This document shows positions 1-8,118 of a stretch of DNA of 64,000 nucleotides, in pieces (positions within the stretch are counted from its first letter, which is position 1; the number at the start of each line of letters is the position of its first letter). The position numbers were made by a program, and so were the translations under genes. Origin of the DNA: Intestinibaculum porci (GTDB lineage Bacteria > Bacillota_I > Bacilli_A > Erysipelotrichales > Coprobacillaceae); the NCBI RefSeq assembly GCF_003925875.1, contig NZ_AP019309.1, positions 1,426,001-1,490,000 on the forward strand, in the 5' to 3' direction. The notes beneath the pieces were generated by a model. That model ran no database searches. It was not told the DNA's origin and saw nothing but the letters and a program-made list of their open reading frames with translations.

Positions 1-1
1 A

Positions 2-1065
2 TGTTCAATAAATCGCTTGAAAGGGATAAATACGGAGTTTATATGCGAAAGTCACTTATTTGTTAACAACACGTTAGAATTATACTATTTAGAATAGAAG
101 CTTTATATACAGATAAGAAACCATTGGTCGATAATGCTTCAGTAGAAATAAAACGTGCATTTTGGAAAGATTTTCGATGGTTTTCATCTAATAATATGGA
201 TTGGGCAGTGGCAGAGTGCCAGCAGTATGGAACAGTTAATACGTATTTGGACTTATTGTATAGATTCCATAAAAATCGAAATCTTACACCAGAGCAATTG
301 CTTGAAAAAATGCAACGGATTGATGTGATGGAACGAGGAAGTAATAATTCGATGACGGATTATTATTTAAAAGAATTACTAAAGCCATTACATGAGCAAT
401 ACATTGAAGATCGAGATAAATGTGCAAAGATAGCGCATATTGAGATTGCATTCTTTTATCTATTGAACTGGGAAGATATGAAGTGCTTTCAAAAGGAAAT
501 AAAGCATGATCCTGAAATGTATGCAGAAATGGTCTCAGTTATATTTAGACATGATGGTGATGATCCCGAAGAAAGAAAGACAGAAGAGTTTCGTAATTAT
601 GCGAAGGTAATACATAGGTTGTTTGATATGGCAAAGTTTTGTCCATGTGAAGAAAACGGCACTGTTAGTTATGATGAGATTAAGGTGTGGGTAGATAAAC
701 TGATACGAATACTTGATTCGAATCACCAAAAAGAAATGTTTGGATATGTGTTAGGAAGGTTGTTTGCATATGCACCTAAAGCAGCTGATGGCCATTATCC
801 ATGTGAAGCAGTGTGCCAGATTATAGAGGAATATGGGGATGAATCTTTACTGAGTGAATATAGATGTGAGTTGTTCAATAAAAGAGGAATATTTAGTCCT
901 TCAGCAGGTAGGGCAGAGAAAGACATTGCAGAAGGTTACAAAGATAATGCGGATTTTTTGAGCATTAAGTACCCGAAGACTGCTGATGTGTTTTTTAAAA
1001 TGTCACAAAGATATGTATATGATTCTGATCTAGAAAGACGACGTGCCGAAAATGGATATTTTTAG
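2..1065 (+). pseudogene. C-terminal part of a helical protein, frameshifted near its left end
   Basis: A 314-codon frame is open from 124 (TTG, no ribosome site) to 1065, and the same frame is open back to 67. A second frame, open from the window edge at 2 to 94, reads like its upstream continuation (it ends VNNTLELYYLE), so one base appears gained or lost near 88-97. The protein is predicted mostly helical and has a charged C-terminal tail (ERRRAENGYF). I recognise no catalytic motif. The tail resembles the ends of large helical-repeat proteins of unknown function, some near phage-defence genes, but that is only an impression. Codon use is AT-rich compared with the genes from 2.3 kb onward. 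It could instead be an intact gene starting at TTG 124. Confidence 0.4.
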
Positions 1066-1164
1066 AATTTAGTCTTTGAAATACAATTTGTAGAGGAAAT
1101 GTAGAGATAATGTAGAGGCTATGTAGAATGTAATGCATTTTAAAGGCTGATATTATTATCATAG

Positions 1165-1215
1165 ACAAACGTGAACGAAATCACCGGAGTGGTGACGGAC
1201 TTCACGTTTGTTTTT
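1165..1215 (+). terminator. Intrinsic terminator with long stem
   Basis: An 11-bp perfect stem (acaaacgtgaa at 1165-1175, ttcacgtttgt at 1201-1211) runs into a T-rich tract. The loop contains a second small stem (tcacc/ggtga). It lies about 100 bases after the fragment ending at 1065. Confidence 0.6.
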
Positions 1216-1250
1216 CTTTTGCAGAAGAATTGAATATGGACATTGTAGAG

Positions 1251-1295
1251 AGCGTCAGCTCGTAATCAGAAGATTGCGAGTCTGGCGCTTTTTTC
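1251..1295 (+). terminator. Hairpin with T-run upstream of the DUF5688 fragment
   Basis: The arms agcgtcagctcg and cgagtctggcgct pair with one bulge and one wobble and are followed by a T6 run. The hairpin ends only about 17 bases before the GTG assigned to the next reading frame, so it may be an attenuator rather than a plain gene end. Confidence 0.5.
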
Positions 1296-1311
1296 ATGTC
1301 CGCAATTCCGG

Positions 1312-1758
1312 GTGACGATTCGGATCAACCAAATCAAAAACAAAAAGGAAAACAAAACTATAGATTATGAACAGTTCAAAGAACGAATCGAAGAGGATCT
1401 TCACCAGGCACTTGCTGATCATGGTATTGATGCAAACCTCAGTCAGCATCACGTTGAGAAGCTGAATGCTTCCTATGATGCACTTAGCGTCACTCCGGAG
1501 GGCAGTCACATCGGTGTGAATGCAAATCTCAGTGCCATGTTCGAGGCAATCGAGAATGGTCAGGATTACAACGAGGTAGTGTCCAGAGCATCTGAATCTA
1601 TCATCGCCAGTATCGAGAACACTCCTGAGATCAATGTGGAGGATCTTACCAATTATAATGAGATGAAGAGCAAGCTGGCAATGGAAGTTGTTTCTGCTGA
1701 TCGTAATGCTGAGATGCTTGAGAATGTTCCTTATGAGCAGATGGAAGCGGCAGAATAA
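1312..1758 (+). pseudogene. Truncated DUF5688-family protein
   Basis: The 148-residue product matches, by recall, the N-terminal half of the DUF5688 family: a FKERIEEDL opening, then VTPEGSHIGVN, then the block NAEMLENVPYEQME. That family occurs in large paralogous sets in Lachnospiraceae and their relatives, often on mobile DNA, and its function is unknown. Full-length members are roughly twice this long and continue after VPYEQME; here the frame ends three residues later (AAE), so the C-terminal half is missing. The GTG at 1312 has no convincing ribosome site. An ATG at 1296 opens a different frame of only 24 codons, another sign of decay. It may still be expressed as a short protein. Confidence 0.55.
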
Positions 1759-1824
1759 AAATATGGTAATCATTAGGTGTCCCTTTTGACTACCGTTTTT
1801 TTATTAAAAATTAAAGAGGAGCCG

Positions 1825-1874
1825 GATCACTCCGACTCCTCCAAGTATGTGTCCGCAAACACATACCCCAATTG
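1825..1874. repeat. Two adjacent short hairpins in a gene-free stretch
   Basis: A 9-bp GGAGCCGGA/TCCGACTCC hairpin (one wobble) is followed directly by an 8-bp perfect gtatgtgt/acacatac hairpin. No gene covers them. On the minus strand the first is followed by a T-rich tract and could act as a weak terminator. Confidence 0.4.
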
Positions 1875-1951
1875 CTTTCTATTATATACTATAAGCAGGT
1901 AAAATATGCAAGCATTATATGGAATTTTTTAAGGCCTTTCTTAAAAATAAA

Positions 1952-1990
1952 AAAGTCAGCTCACTCAAATTAAATTGAGTGAACTGGCTC
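1952..1990 (-). terminator. Hairpin with T-run on the minus strand
   Basis: Arms agtcagctcactcaa and ttgagtgaactggct pair at most positions. On the minus strand the stem is followed by TTTTTTATTTTT, so it reads as a terminator for leftward transcription. No leftward gene was recognised to its right before the hydrogenase. Otherwise 1759-2110 holds nothing else I can name. Confidence 0.4.
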
Positions 1991-2129
1991 AAATACAGCT
2001 TAACTGAATGACATTGCCTGTTTATGATATCTTTTTAAAATATTATAACATAAACAAGCTACAATAGCTGTTATAAAGCAAAAAATTATTGATAAAAAAA
2101 TATTCTATTAATCAGGATAATTTAAAAAA

Positions 2130-2250
2130 AGACTGAAATAAGTGTCGAAGCCTCGGCGGCACAGTGTCATGCCTGTATGGAAAGACGGATTGCGAAAACA
2201 GGATACCAGGTTGTGCCATCCCGAGGAGACTATCGATAGTCTCCTTTCTC
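2130..2250 (+). ncRNA. Structured small RNA candidate with its own terminator
   Basis: The stretch folds into a long closing stem: cctcgg-c-ggcac at 2151-2162 pairs with gtgcc-atc-ccgagg at 2212-2226. An inner stem (cctgt/acagg) lies inside. It is followed at once by a perfect 20-base palindrome (2225-2244) and a pyrimidine run, that is, an intrinsic terminator. The last two bases of the closing stem are also the first two of the terminator stem, so the folds compete slightly. A separate promoter for the hydrogenase lies downstream, so this is probably an independent transcript and not its leader. I compared it from memory with SRP RNA, 6S RNA and common riboswitches and found no signature motif. 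Confidence 0.45.
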
Positions 2251-2263
2251 TTTGATGAAAACC

Positions 2264-2293
2264 TTTTCAAAAAGGCGTGAAAAGGCTATAATA
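2264..2293 (+). promoter_or_regulatory. Sigma-A promoter for the hydrogenase gene
   Basis: TTTTCA (2264-2269) and a perfect TATAAT (2288-2293) are separated by 18 bases. The ATG lies about 30 bases downstream, after a GAGGAGG ribosome site. Confidence 0.6.
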
Positions 2294-2321
2294 AAAATAG
2301 TTATCGAGGAGGTTATTTATC

Positions 2322-3854
2322 ATGAAAGGTGTGGATACACAAAAATCGAGAATTCGTCATATGGTCTTTACGGAAGTTGCTCGTTTAGCCTATGAAGGGG
2401 GAGGACCAGAAAAACTTGATGAACTCCCCTATAAGATTATCCCAGGTGAAATTGCGACTTATCGTGATTCCATTTTCCTGGAAAGAGCGATTGTCGGTGA
2501 ACGTTTAAGAGCGGCCATGGGGTTATCTTTACAGTCAATGACGGAACATGAAACATTCTCTCAGGGTGTTGATGAGAGTATGATTGCGAAAAAATATTAT
2601 GAACCACCACTTATTGATATTATTAAATTTGCCTGCCATCGCTGTCCGCAAAAGCGCGTCTTTGTGACGAACGGCTGTCAGGGATGCTTGGAACATCCAT
2701 GTCAGGAAGTCTGCCCAAAAGGGGCGATCTCAATGGTCAATGGTAAATCATTTATTGATCAAAGCAAATGTATCAAATGCGGCATGTGCATGAAAGCCTG
2801 CCAGTATAATGCGATTATTAAACAGGAACGGCCATGTGAAGCGGCCTGCGGGGTAGGTGCGATCTCATGTGATGAATATGGCCGTGCTGATATCGATCAG
2901 AGCAAGTGCGTCGCTTGCGGGATGTGTTTAGCCAGCTGTCCATTTGCGGCGATCGTTGATAAAGGGCAGATTTATCAGACAATCAAAGCGACACAGGGCA
3001 AAGATCCTGTTTATGCGATTGTCGCGCCAGCAATTGCCGGTCAGTTCGGAAAAGAACTGACGAATGAAAAGATGCGTGGCGCGTTCCAGGCATTAGGTTT
3101 TACCGATGTCTTAGAAGTCGCGATGGGGGCTGACTTATGTACTGTCGAAGAAGCCAAAGACTTCTTAAAAGAAGTGCCTGCAGAATTATCATTTATGGGC
3201 ACCAGCTGTTGTCCGGCGTGGTCGATTATGGCGAAGAAACTCTTCCCAGATCATGCGAAAAATATTTCCATGGCCTTAACGCCAATGGTCTTAACTGCTC
3301 GTCTGTTAAAGAAATCAGAACCTAATGCGAAGATTTGTTTTGTCGGTCCATGCTTATCGAAAAAACAGGAAGCAGCCCGTAAATCAATTAAATCTTATGT
3401 TGATTTCACTTTAACGTTCGAAGAAGTTGCTGGCATGTTTGATGCCAAAGGTGTAGACTTCGCGAAGATTCCTGATGGTATGCCACTCGTTCAGGCTTCT
3501 TCCGATGGTCGTGGTTTTGCGGCTTCTGGCGGGGTCGCTAATGCCGTTGCCCATGCCATTCGTGAATTAGATCCTGATCGTGAAATCAAAGTCGCTTCTG
3601 CCGAAGGTTTAGCCGATTGTAAGAAATTAATGCGTGATGCCACGAGAGGTAAATATGATGGTTATCTGATTGAAGGGATGGCTTGCCCAGGCGGCTGTAT
3701 TGGCGGCGCTGGAACACTGCAGTCAGTGATGAAGTCAACAAGATCATTGAAGACTTCTCAGAAAGAAGCAAAATTCAGTGAATCCATTGAATCTAACTTC
3801 ACGAACCTGATTGAAGACCTTGAAAACTTTAATGAAGATGTCGTTGATGACTAA
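2322..3854 (+). CDS. [FeFe]-hydrogenase, monomeric, group-B-like
   Basis: This 510-residue enzyme would make or oxidise H2 in the cytoplasm, using ferredoxin as electron partner (family knowledge). An N-terminal helical region of about 100 residues precedes Cys-rich ferredoxin-like segments (CHRCPQ, CLEHPCQEVCP, CIKCGMCMKAC, CVACGMCLASC) that should hold several [4Fe-4S] clusters. The H-cluster domain follows with all three signatures: TSCCPAW (Cys296/297), GPCLSKK (Cys344) and MACPGGCIGG (Cys455, Cys459). TSCCPAW, and GPC in place of the usual MPC, fit group B better than the well-studied group A enzymes. No HydEFG maturation gene is in the window. It sits alone between its own promoter and terminator, with a GAGGAGG site before the ATG. 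Confidence 0.9.
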   Translation: MKGVDTQKSRIRHMVFTEVARLAYEGGGPEKLDELPYKIIPGEIATYRDSIFLERAIVGERLRAAMGLSLQSMTEHETFSQGVDESMIAKKYYEPPLIDIIKFACHRCPQKRVFVTNGCQGCLEHPCQEVCPKGAISMVNGKSFIDQSKCIKCGMCMKACQYNAIIKQERPCEAACGVGAISCDEYGRADIDQSKCVACGMCLASCPFAAIVDKGQIYQTIKATQGKDPVYAIVAPAIAGQFGKELTNEKMRGAFQALGFTDVLEVAMGADLCTVEEAKDFLKEVPAELSFMGTSCCPAWSIMAKKLFPDHAKNISMALTPMVLTARLLKKSEPNAKICFVGPCLSKKQEAARKSIKSYVDFTLTFEEVAGMFDAKGVDFAKIPDGMPLVQASSDGRGFAASGGVANAVAHAIRELDPDREIKVASAEGLADCKKLMRDATRGKYDGYLIEGMACPGGCIGGAGTLQSVMKSTRSLKTSQKEAKFSESIESNFTNLIEDLENFNEDVVDD

Positions 3855-3858
3855 TAGG

Positions 3859-3886
3859 CTGGATCTCCTTGGAGATCCAGTTTTTA
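3859..3886 (+). terminator. Hydrogenase terminator
   Basis: ctggatctcc/ggagatccag stem followed by TTTTT, directly after the stop codon. The next 180 bases contain no recognisable gene. Confidence 0.85.
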
Positions 3887-4032
3887 AATGGCTTGTAACT
3901 GTTTATATGATTTGAAGAAAGGTTTCTATAAAGATGTCCTTACTATCGACCATTTGGCATACTATTGTCCTTGAAAAATAGGATTGTTGGATTTATGCGC
4001 TCCTGATGCATTTTTTTTAGTTCATACTAAAT

Positions 4033-4067
4033 AAAAAGCCGTATCCCTTAAATAAGGGAATACGGCT
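4033..4067 (-). terminator. Terminator of the secreted-protein gene
   Basis: An agccgtattccctt-type stem with loop taaat, followed on the minus strand by a T5 run, immediately after the stop of the leftward gene. Confidence 0.85.
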
Positions 4068-4068
4068 A

Positions 4069-4539
4069 TTAAGCTTCATAACTTAAATACACATTTTTGA
4101 TTTTATTGCCATTGATCTGGAAACACATACTTTCCGTTAAATGCTTGTTAAGGGTTTTAAATTCACCAGCCATATCAGATTTTGAAATCTTTTCTACGCG
4201 GACATTGCCTGAATTGACATTCATAACGGTATAGTACTTTGTCGATGGGCTGACATAAAAGCTGTAAGTATGCTGTTTCATCTTTGGATAATACTTATCT
4301 GTCCATTTGAAGTAATCATTATAAATGGTTTCTTTGCCTTTTTTTGCATCCTTCGTAGACATTAATTTTGGATAGGTGACCGTTTCGGCACTTAATGACC
4401 ACTTATTGCCTTTCACTTTAGCCCATTTTGTTCTTGTACAAATGAAATAGAGATAAGTGTCCTTTCTTTTGGCCTGCGTGTTAGCAGTCATGCTCATGAA
4501 CATGGCAAGACAAGTCAGCAGTGATAATAGTTTCTTCAT
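4069..4539 (-). CDS. Small secreted protein of unknown function
   Basis: The 156-residue product starts with a clear signal peptide: MKK, a hydrophobic LLSLLTCLAMFM core, and a likely cleavage after ANTQA. The mature part is rich in Lys, Thr and Tyr and has only one cysteine, a composition typical of small exported proteins of gut Firmicutes. I recognise no domain. The ribosome-binding region is unusual: it lies in six tandem GGAA units immediately upstream of the ATG, so the number of Shine-Dalgarno-like cores can change by replication slippage. The gene is monocistronic, with its own terminator, and faces away from the ABC-F gene. Confidence 0.7.
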   Translation of the reverse strand: MKKLLSLLTCLAMFMSMTANTQAKRKDTYLYFICTRTKWAKVKGNKWSLSAETVTYPKLMSTKDAKKGKETIYNDYFKWTDKYYPKMKQHTYSFYVSPSTKYYTVMNVNSGNVRVEKISKSDMAGEFKTLNKHLTESMCFQINGNKIKNVYLSYEA

Positions 4540-4544
4540 AATCT

Positions 4545-4568
4545 TTCCTTCCTTCCTTCCTTCCTTCC
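4545..4568 (-). repeat. Tetranucleotide repeat (GGAA)6 covering a ribosome binding site
   Basis: Six perfect TTCC units on the + strand read GGAA x6 on the coding strand and end 5 bases before the start codon at 4539. Degenerate units (GAAA, AGAA) flank it. Confidence 0.8.
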
Positions 4569-4638
4569 TTCTTTCTTATAAGGTCATTATAACACTTATA
4601 AATGATCATCTTTAGGATTATTGACATGATAAAAAATA

Positions 4639-4666
4639 TTGACTTAAATTTAAAAATCAGTATAAT
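4639..4666 (+). promoter_or_regulatory. Promoter of the ABC-F leader and gene
   Basis: TTGACT (4639-4644), a 16-base spacer and a perfect TATAAT (4661-4666). The predicted transcript begins about 20 bases before the leader peptide start. Confidence 0.7.
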
Positions 4667-4692
4667 AGAGCGCACGAAAGGGTGTGATATCA

Positions 4693-4737
4693 ATGAGAAT
4701 CGTAAGATACGGACATGTCGCATCTGCACACATTTAA
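4693..4737 (+). CDS. 14-residue leader peptide upstream of ABC-F gene
   Basis: The short frame encodes MRIVRYGHVASAHI and is preceded by an AAAGGG ribosome site at good spacing. Its middle part (4711-4721) forms one arm of an 11-bp stem with one bulge. The partner arm (4745-4756) lies between the leader stop and the ABC-F ribosome site. Short translated leaders with alternative hairpins are a known control device for antibiotic-resistance ABC-F genes, including vmlR of Bacillus subtilis. That the peptide acts this way here is inferred. The frame is short enough to occur by chance, but promoter, ribosome site and stem together support it. Confidence 0.5.
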   Translation: MRIVRYGHVASAHI

Positions 4738-4781
4738 ATAAAAAGCGACATCGTCCATCACAATAACATCATAGGAGGACG
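4711..4781 (+). promoter_or_regulatory. Possible attenuator hairpins between leader peptide and ABC-F gene
   Basis: GGAC-ATGTCGC (4711-4721) can pair with GCGACAT-c-GTCC (4745-4756). The second arm contains CGTCC (4752-4756), which could instead pair with GGACG (4777-4781) right after the AGGAGG, masking the ABC-F ribosome site. The two pairings are mutually exclusive. Confidence 0.4.
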
Positions 4782-4786
4782 AAGAA

Positions 4787-6259
4787 ATGCCGCAAATACA
4801 TATTAACCATTTAACATTTGCCTATGAAGGCAGTCAAGAAACATTATTTGAAGATTTAAATTTACATTTAAATTGTCGCGAACGTTATGGTCTTATTGGC
4901 CGTAATGGAAGGGGAAAGAGTACGCTTTTAAAGCTGATGGCAGGAATACTGCCAACAACGGCGATTACCAAAGACTGTGAAACGCGTTATTTTCCTGATG
5001 AAGTTCAAGAGGATCAGGCAGAAACGATTGAGGTTTTAAGAAGGCTTTATCCTTATAGTGAAGATTATGAATTTATGATCGAAGCGGAAGAGCTCGCTTT
5101 AGCGATGGAAAAGCTGTATCAGCCTTTTGCTTTCTTATCGGAAGGAGAAAAAATGAAAGCTTTGTTGGCGGGGGCTTTTTCTCATGATCATGATTTTTTA
5201 TTGATTGATGAGCCGACCAATCATTTAGATGCTTTAGGGAGAGAGGTCATAGGGCGTTACCTGCAAAAGAAAACGGGTTTTATTTTGGTATCGCATGATC
5301 GCCATTTGCTTGATGTAAGTGTTGATCATATCATTGCCCTCAATAAAACATCCATTACTGTCACAAAAGGCAACTATTCCTCATGGCAGGATAATAAAGA
5401 CAAAGAACTCGCTGATGAGTTAGCGCGCCATAAACAATTAGAAAAAGAGATCAAGCGTTTAAAGAAGGCGAGTGAAAAGACGAAAAACTGGGCAGATGCT
5501 GTAGAAAGAAGCAAGAACGGGACGAGAAATTCTGGCTTGCGCGTTGACCGTGGCTTTATCGGGCATAAGAGTGCGAAGATGATGCAGAAATCTAAAAATA
5601 CGCAAGCCCGCGTTACAAAGAGTATCAAGGAGAAACAACATCTGCTGAAAGATCTAGAAAGTATAGAAACGTTAAAGTTAGCGCCCTTGGACTATGGAAA
5701 TCGACCGCTTGTTGAAGGTGCTCATTTATCACTAGGGTACGGGGAGCCTTTATTTAGGCAACTTGATTTCACGATCAAGAGCGGTGATCGCTGCGTTATT
5801 GAAGGAGCTAATGGCTCTGGCAAATCGACTATCATCAAAACGATTATGGGAGAAGAGCATATCTTAGCGGGCAGCTTAAAAGTGGCTGCGGGGATCACGA
5901 TTGCTTATGTACCGCAAAACACAGTTCTTACTGGCCTTTTAAAAGATTATCCACAAAGCCATCGTTTGGATTCCTCGCTCTTTTTTGCGATTTTACGCAA
6001 GATGGGGTTTCCTCGTGAGGCTTTTGAAAAAGCCTGTGATCATTTGAGTGCGGGGATGAAGAAAAAGGTTTTATTAGCCCATGCGTTTTCGCAGTCAGCG
6101 CATCTCTATATCTTTGATGAACCATTAAACTTTATTGATTTGGATTCCCGTATGCAAATTGAACAGCTAATTTTAACATATAAACCGACATTATTATTTG
6201 TCGAACATGATGTCACTTTCTGTGAGCATGTCGCCACAAAAAAGATCGTGATTTCTTAA
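4787..6259 (+). CDS. ABC-F ribosomal protection protein (Lsa/Vga-like)
   Basis: The 490-residue soluble protein has two ATP-binding cassettes and no membrane segment. The first has Walker A GRNGRGKST, signature LSEGEKMK and Walker B LLIDEPTNHLD. The second has GANGSGKST, LSAGMKKK and IFDEPLNFID. A charged linker rich in Lys and Glu joins them, as in ABC-F proteins that enter the ribosomal E site and displace antibiotics. The weak second signature and the DEPLNFID motif are typical of the resistance branch (Lsa, Vga, Msr) and not of housekeeping EttA/Uup. Substrate drugs, possibly lincosamides, pleuromutilins or streptogramin A, cannot be read from the sequence. An AGGAGG site precedes the ATG. 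The upstream leader peptide suggests inducible expression. No terminator separates it from hcp. Confidence 0.85.
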   Translation: MPQIHINHLTFAYEGSQETLFEDLNLHLNCRERYGLIGRNGRGKSTLLKLMAGILPTTAITKDCETRYFPDEVQEDQAETIEVLRRLYPYSEDYEFMIEAEELALAMEKLYQPFAFLSEGEKMKALLAGAFSHDHDFLLIDEPTNHLDALGREVIGRYLQKKTGFILVSHDRHLLDVSVDHIIALNKTSITVTKGNYSSWQDNKDKELADELARHKQLEKEIKRLKKASEKTKNWADAVERSKNGTRNSGLRVDRGFIGHKSAKMMQKSKNTQARVTKSIKEKQHLLKDLESIETLKLAPLDYGNRPLVEGAHLSLGYGEPLFRQLDFTIKSGDRCVIEGANGSGKSTIIKTIMGEEHILAGSLKVAAGITIAYVPQNTVLTGLLKDYPQSHRLDSSLFFAILRKMGFPREAFEKACDHLSAGMKKKVLLAHAFSQSAHLYIFDEPLNFIDLDSRMQIEQLILTYKPTLLFVEHDVTFCEHVATKKIVIS

Positions 6260-6337
6260 AAAAGTTTTATTTCGTTGTTAGAAGAACGTAATTCTCTTGT
6301 GAAAGCTGATACATTTAAAGACGGAGGTACAAAATAC

Positions 6338-7885
6338 ATGGAAAATTCAATGTTTTGTTTCCAATGTCAGGAAACGTTCAAAAATACGGGCTGCGTGAAA
6401 GCTGGGGTTTGTGGTAAAAATGCGGATGTTGCGCATGCTCAGGATGTGCTGGTTTATGCCACTAAAAAATTAGCTCAGGCAGCGACTCAAAAAGAAGATG
6501 CAAGAGTGAATAAGTTAGTTGTCGAAAACTTATTTGCGACGATTACGAATGCGAACTTTGATGAAGATGATATCAATAAGAGAATTGCTGATACAAAAGC
6601 TTTATATGAAGAATTATCAGGGGAAACTTTCACTGAAGATCCTGCTTTTGTTGGGGTATTAAGTGAAAAAGATGAAGATAAACGTTCATTAAAAGAATTA
6701 ATCACTTATGGTTTAAAAGGTTTAAGTGCTTATTCTTATCATGCACATGTTTTAGGTAAAGATGATGAAAGTGTTGATGCTTTCATGGTTTCTTGTTTAG
6801 CACAGTTATTAGAAGACAAGAGCGTCGATGATCTGGTTGCTTTAACATTAGAAACAGGAAAATACGGTGTTAAAGGCATGGCTTTATTAGATGCTGCTAA
6901 TACCGGCACTTATGGCGCTATGGAAGCTACGGAAGTAAATATTGGGGTTCGTAATAATCCAGGGATCTTAATTTCTGGTCATGACTTAAAAGACTTAGAA
7001 TTATTATTAGAAGCGACAAAAGGCACTGGCGTAGATGTTTATACTCATTCAGAAATGTTAGCAGGGAACTACTATCCATTCTTTAAGAAATATGATAACT
7101 TTGTTGGTAACTATGGCAATGCCTGGTGGAAACAGCGTGATGAATTTGAATCATTCAATGGTCCAATCTTAATGACAACTAACTGTATCGTGCCACCTAA
7201 AGCAACATACAAAGATCGTTTATGGACAACGGGTGTGACTGCTTATCCAGGAGCACATCATATTGATGAAAACAAAGATTTCACTGCCATTATTGAACAG
7301 GCAAAAACGTGTCAGCCACCAAAAGAAATTGAATCAGGCACAATCGTCGGCGGTTTCGCTCATGATCAGGTCTTCGCTTTAGCGGATAAGATCGTGGATG
7401 CAGTTAAGAGCGGTGCCATTAAGAAATTCTTTGTCATGGCTGGCTGTGATGGGCGTTCATTAGCACGCAGTTACTACAGTGATTTCGCAAAAGGTTTACC
7501 AGAAGATACAGTCATCTTAACAGCTGGCTGCGCAAAATATCGTTATAATAAATTAGGCTTAGGCGATATCAACGGTATCCCTAGAGTTTTAGATGCAGGA
7601 CAGTGTAATGACTCATACTCATTAGTCTTAACAGCCTTAAAATTACAGGAAATCTTTGGCTTAGAAAGCGTTAATGATTTACCACTTGTTTTCAATATTG
7701 CCTGGTATGAACAGAAAGCTGTTATTGTCTTATTAGCGTTATTATCATTAGGTGTTAAGAATATCCACTTAGGTCCAACTTTACCAGCATTCTTATCACC
7801 AAATGTCACTAAAGTATTAGTGGACAACTTTAATATCGGTTCTATTACCACTGCTGAAGATGACTTAAAGTCATTCCTTGGTTAA
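6338..7885 (+). CDS. hcp: Hybrid cluster protein (hydroxylamine/NO reductase)
   Basis: The 515-residue cytoplasmic iron-sulfur protein reduces NO to N2O in vivo and hydroxylamine to ammonia in vitro (family knowledge). The N-terminal cluster ligands are Cys7, Cys10, Cys19 and Cys25 ([16 protein letters not shown]). Hybrid-cluster ligands are visible in GHDL, the THSEM glutamate, [32 protein letters not shown] and WYEQK. ATG 6338 is chosen because of the ACGGAGG site 8 bases upstream; an in-frame start at 6275 has none. It follows the ABC-F gene by 78 bases without an intervening terminator. It fits nitrosative-stress defence in an anaerobe. Confidence 0.93.
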   Translation: MENSMFCFQCQETFKNTGCVKAGVCGKNADVAHAQDVLVYATKKLAQAATQKEDARVNKLVVENLFATITNANFDEDDINKRIADTKALYEELSGETFTEDPAFVGVLSEKDEDKRSLKELITYGLKGLSAYSYHAHVLGKDDESVDAFMVSCLAQLLEDKSVDDLVALTLETGKYGVKGMALLDAANTGTYGAMEATEVNIGVRNNPGILISGHDLKDLELLLEATKGTGVDVYTHSEMLAGNYYPFFKKYDNFVGNYGNAWWKQRDEFESFNGPILMTTNCIVPPKATYKDRLWTTGVTAYPGAHHIDENKDFTAIIEQAKTCQPPKEIESGTIVGGFAHDQVFALADKIVDAVKSGAIKKFFVMAGCDGRSLARSYYSDFAKGLPEDTVILTAGCAKYRYNKLGLGDINGIPRVLDAGQCNDSYSLVLTALKLQEIFGLESVNDLPLVFNIAWYEQKAVIVLLALLSLGVKNIHLGPTLPAFLSPNVTKVLVDNFNIGSITTAEDDLKSFLG

Positions 7886-7895
7886 GAGCTTACAT

Positions 7896-7938
7896 AATGC
7901 ATAGATGTACTTTGTATACATTTATGCATTTATTTTTT
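7896..7938 (+). terminator. hcp terminator
   Basis: A 13-bp stem atgcatagatgta/tacatttatgcat with one wobble, followed by TTTATTTTTT. Confidence 0.8.
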
Positions 7939-7971
7939 ATGTAAACCCTTTTCTTAAGAAATAAAAATTTA

Positions 7972-7986
7972 TGTGATATAATCACA
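7972..7986 (+). promoter_or_regulatory. Extended -10 promoter centred in a TGTGA-N5-TCACA dyad
   Basis: TGaTATAAT (7974-7982) is an extended -10 element. It is framed by TGTGA and TCACA, which form a perfect inverted repeat. The Rex redox-repressor site is TTGTGA-N6-TCACAA and the CRP/FNR type is TGTGA-N6-TCACA, so the N5 spacing is one base short of both. The dyad is about 135 bases before the HPr-D-LDH gene. A second possible -10, TAAAAT, lies at 8079-8084. Confidence 0.4.
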
Positions 7987-8118
7987 AGAAATAAAATTTC
8001 TCACAAAACGTTTTTGATTGCGATAAAAAAACTTTTAGATATTACATAATTTTAAGGGATATATGAAAAGAAATGTGCTAAAATAAACGTGTAAATATTT
8101 TAGGAGGCTTAATTTAAA

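Noticed and set aside
1294-1773. 159-codon frame antisense to the DUF5688 fragment
   Set aside because: Its composition is that of a mirrored coding frame; the + strand product has recognisable family blocks and the minus product none.
2130-2250. SRP (4.5S) RNA
   Set aside because: The conserved GGAAGGAAGCA-type apical loop is missing on both strands.
4481-4729. 82-codon minus frame with KEGRKEGRKD
   Set aside because: It arises from reading the GGAA repeat and the signal-peptide region in another frame; it overlaps the true start of the secreted protein.
7972-7986. Definite Rex operator
   Set aside because: The half-site spacing is 5, not 6, and the flanking bases are only partly conserved.
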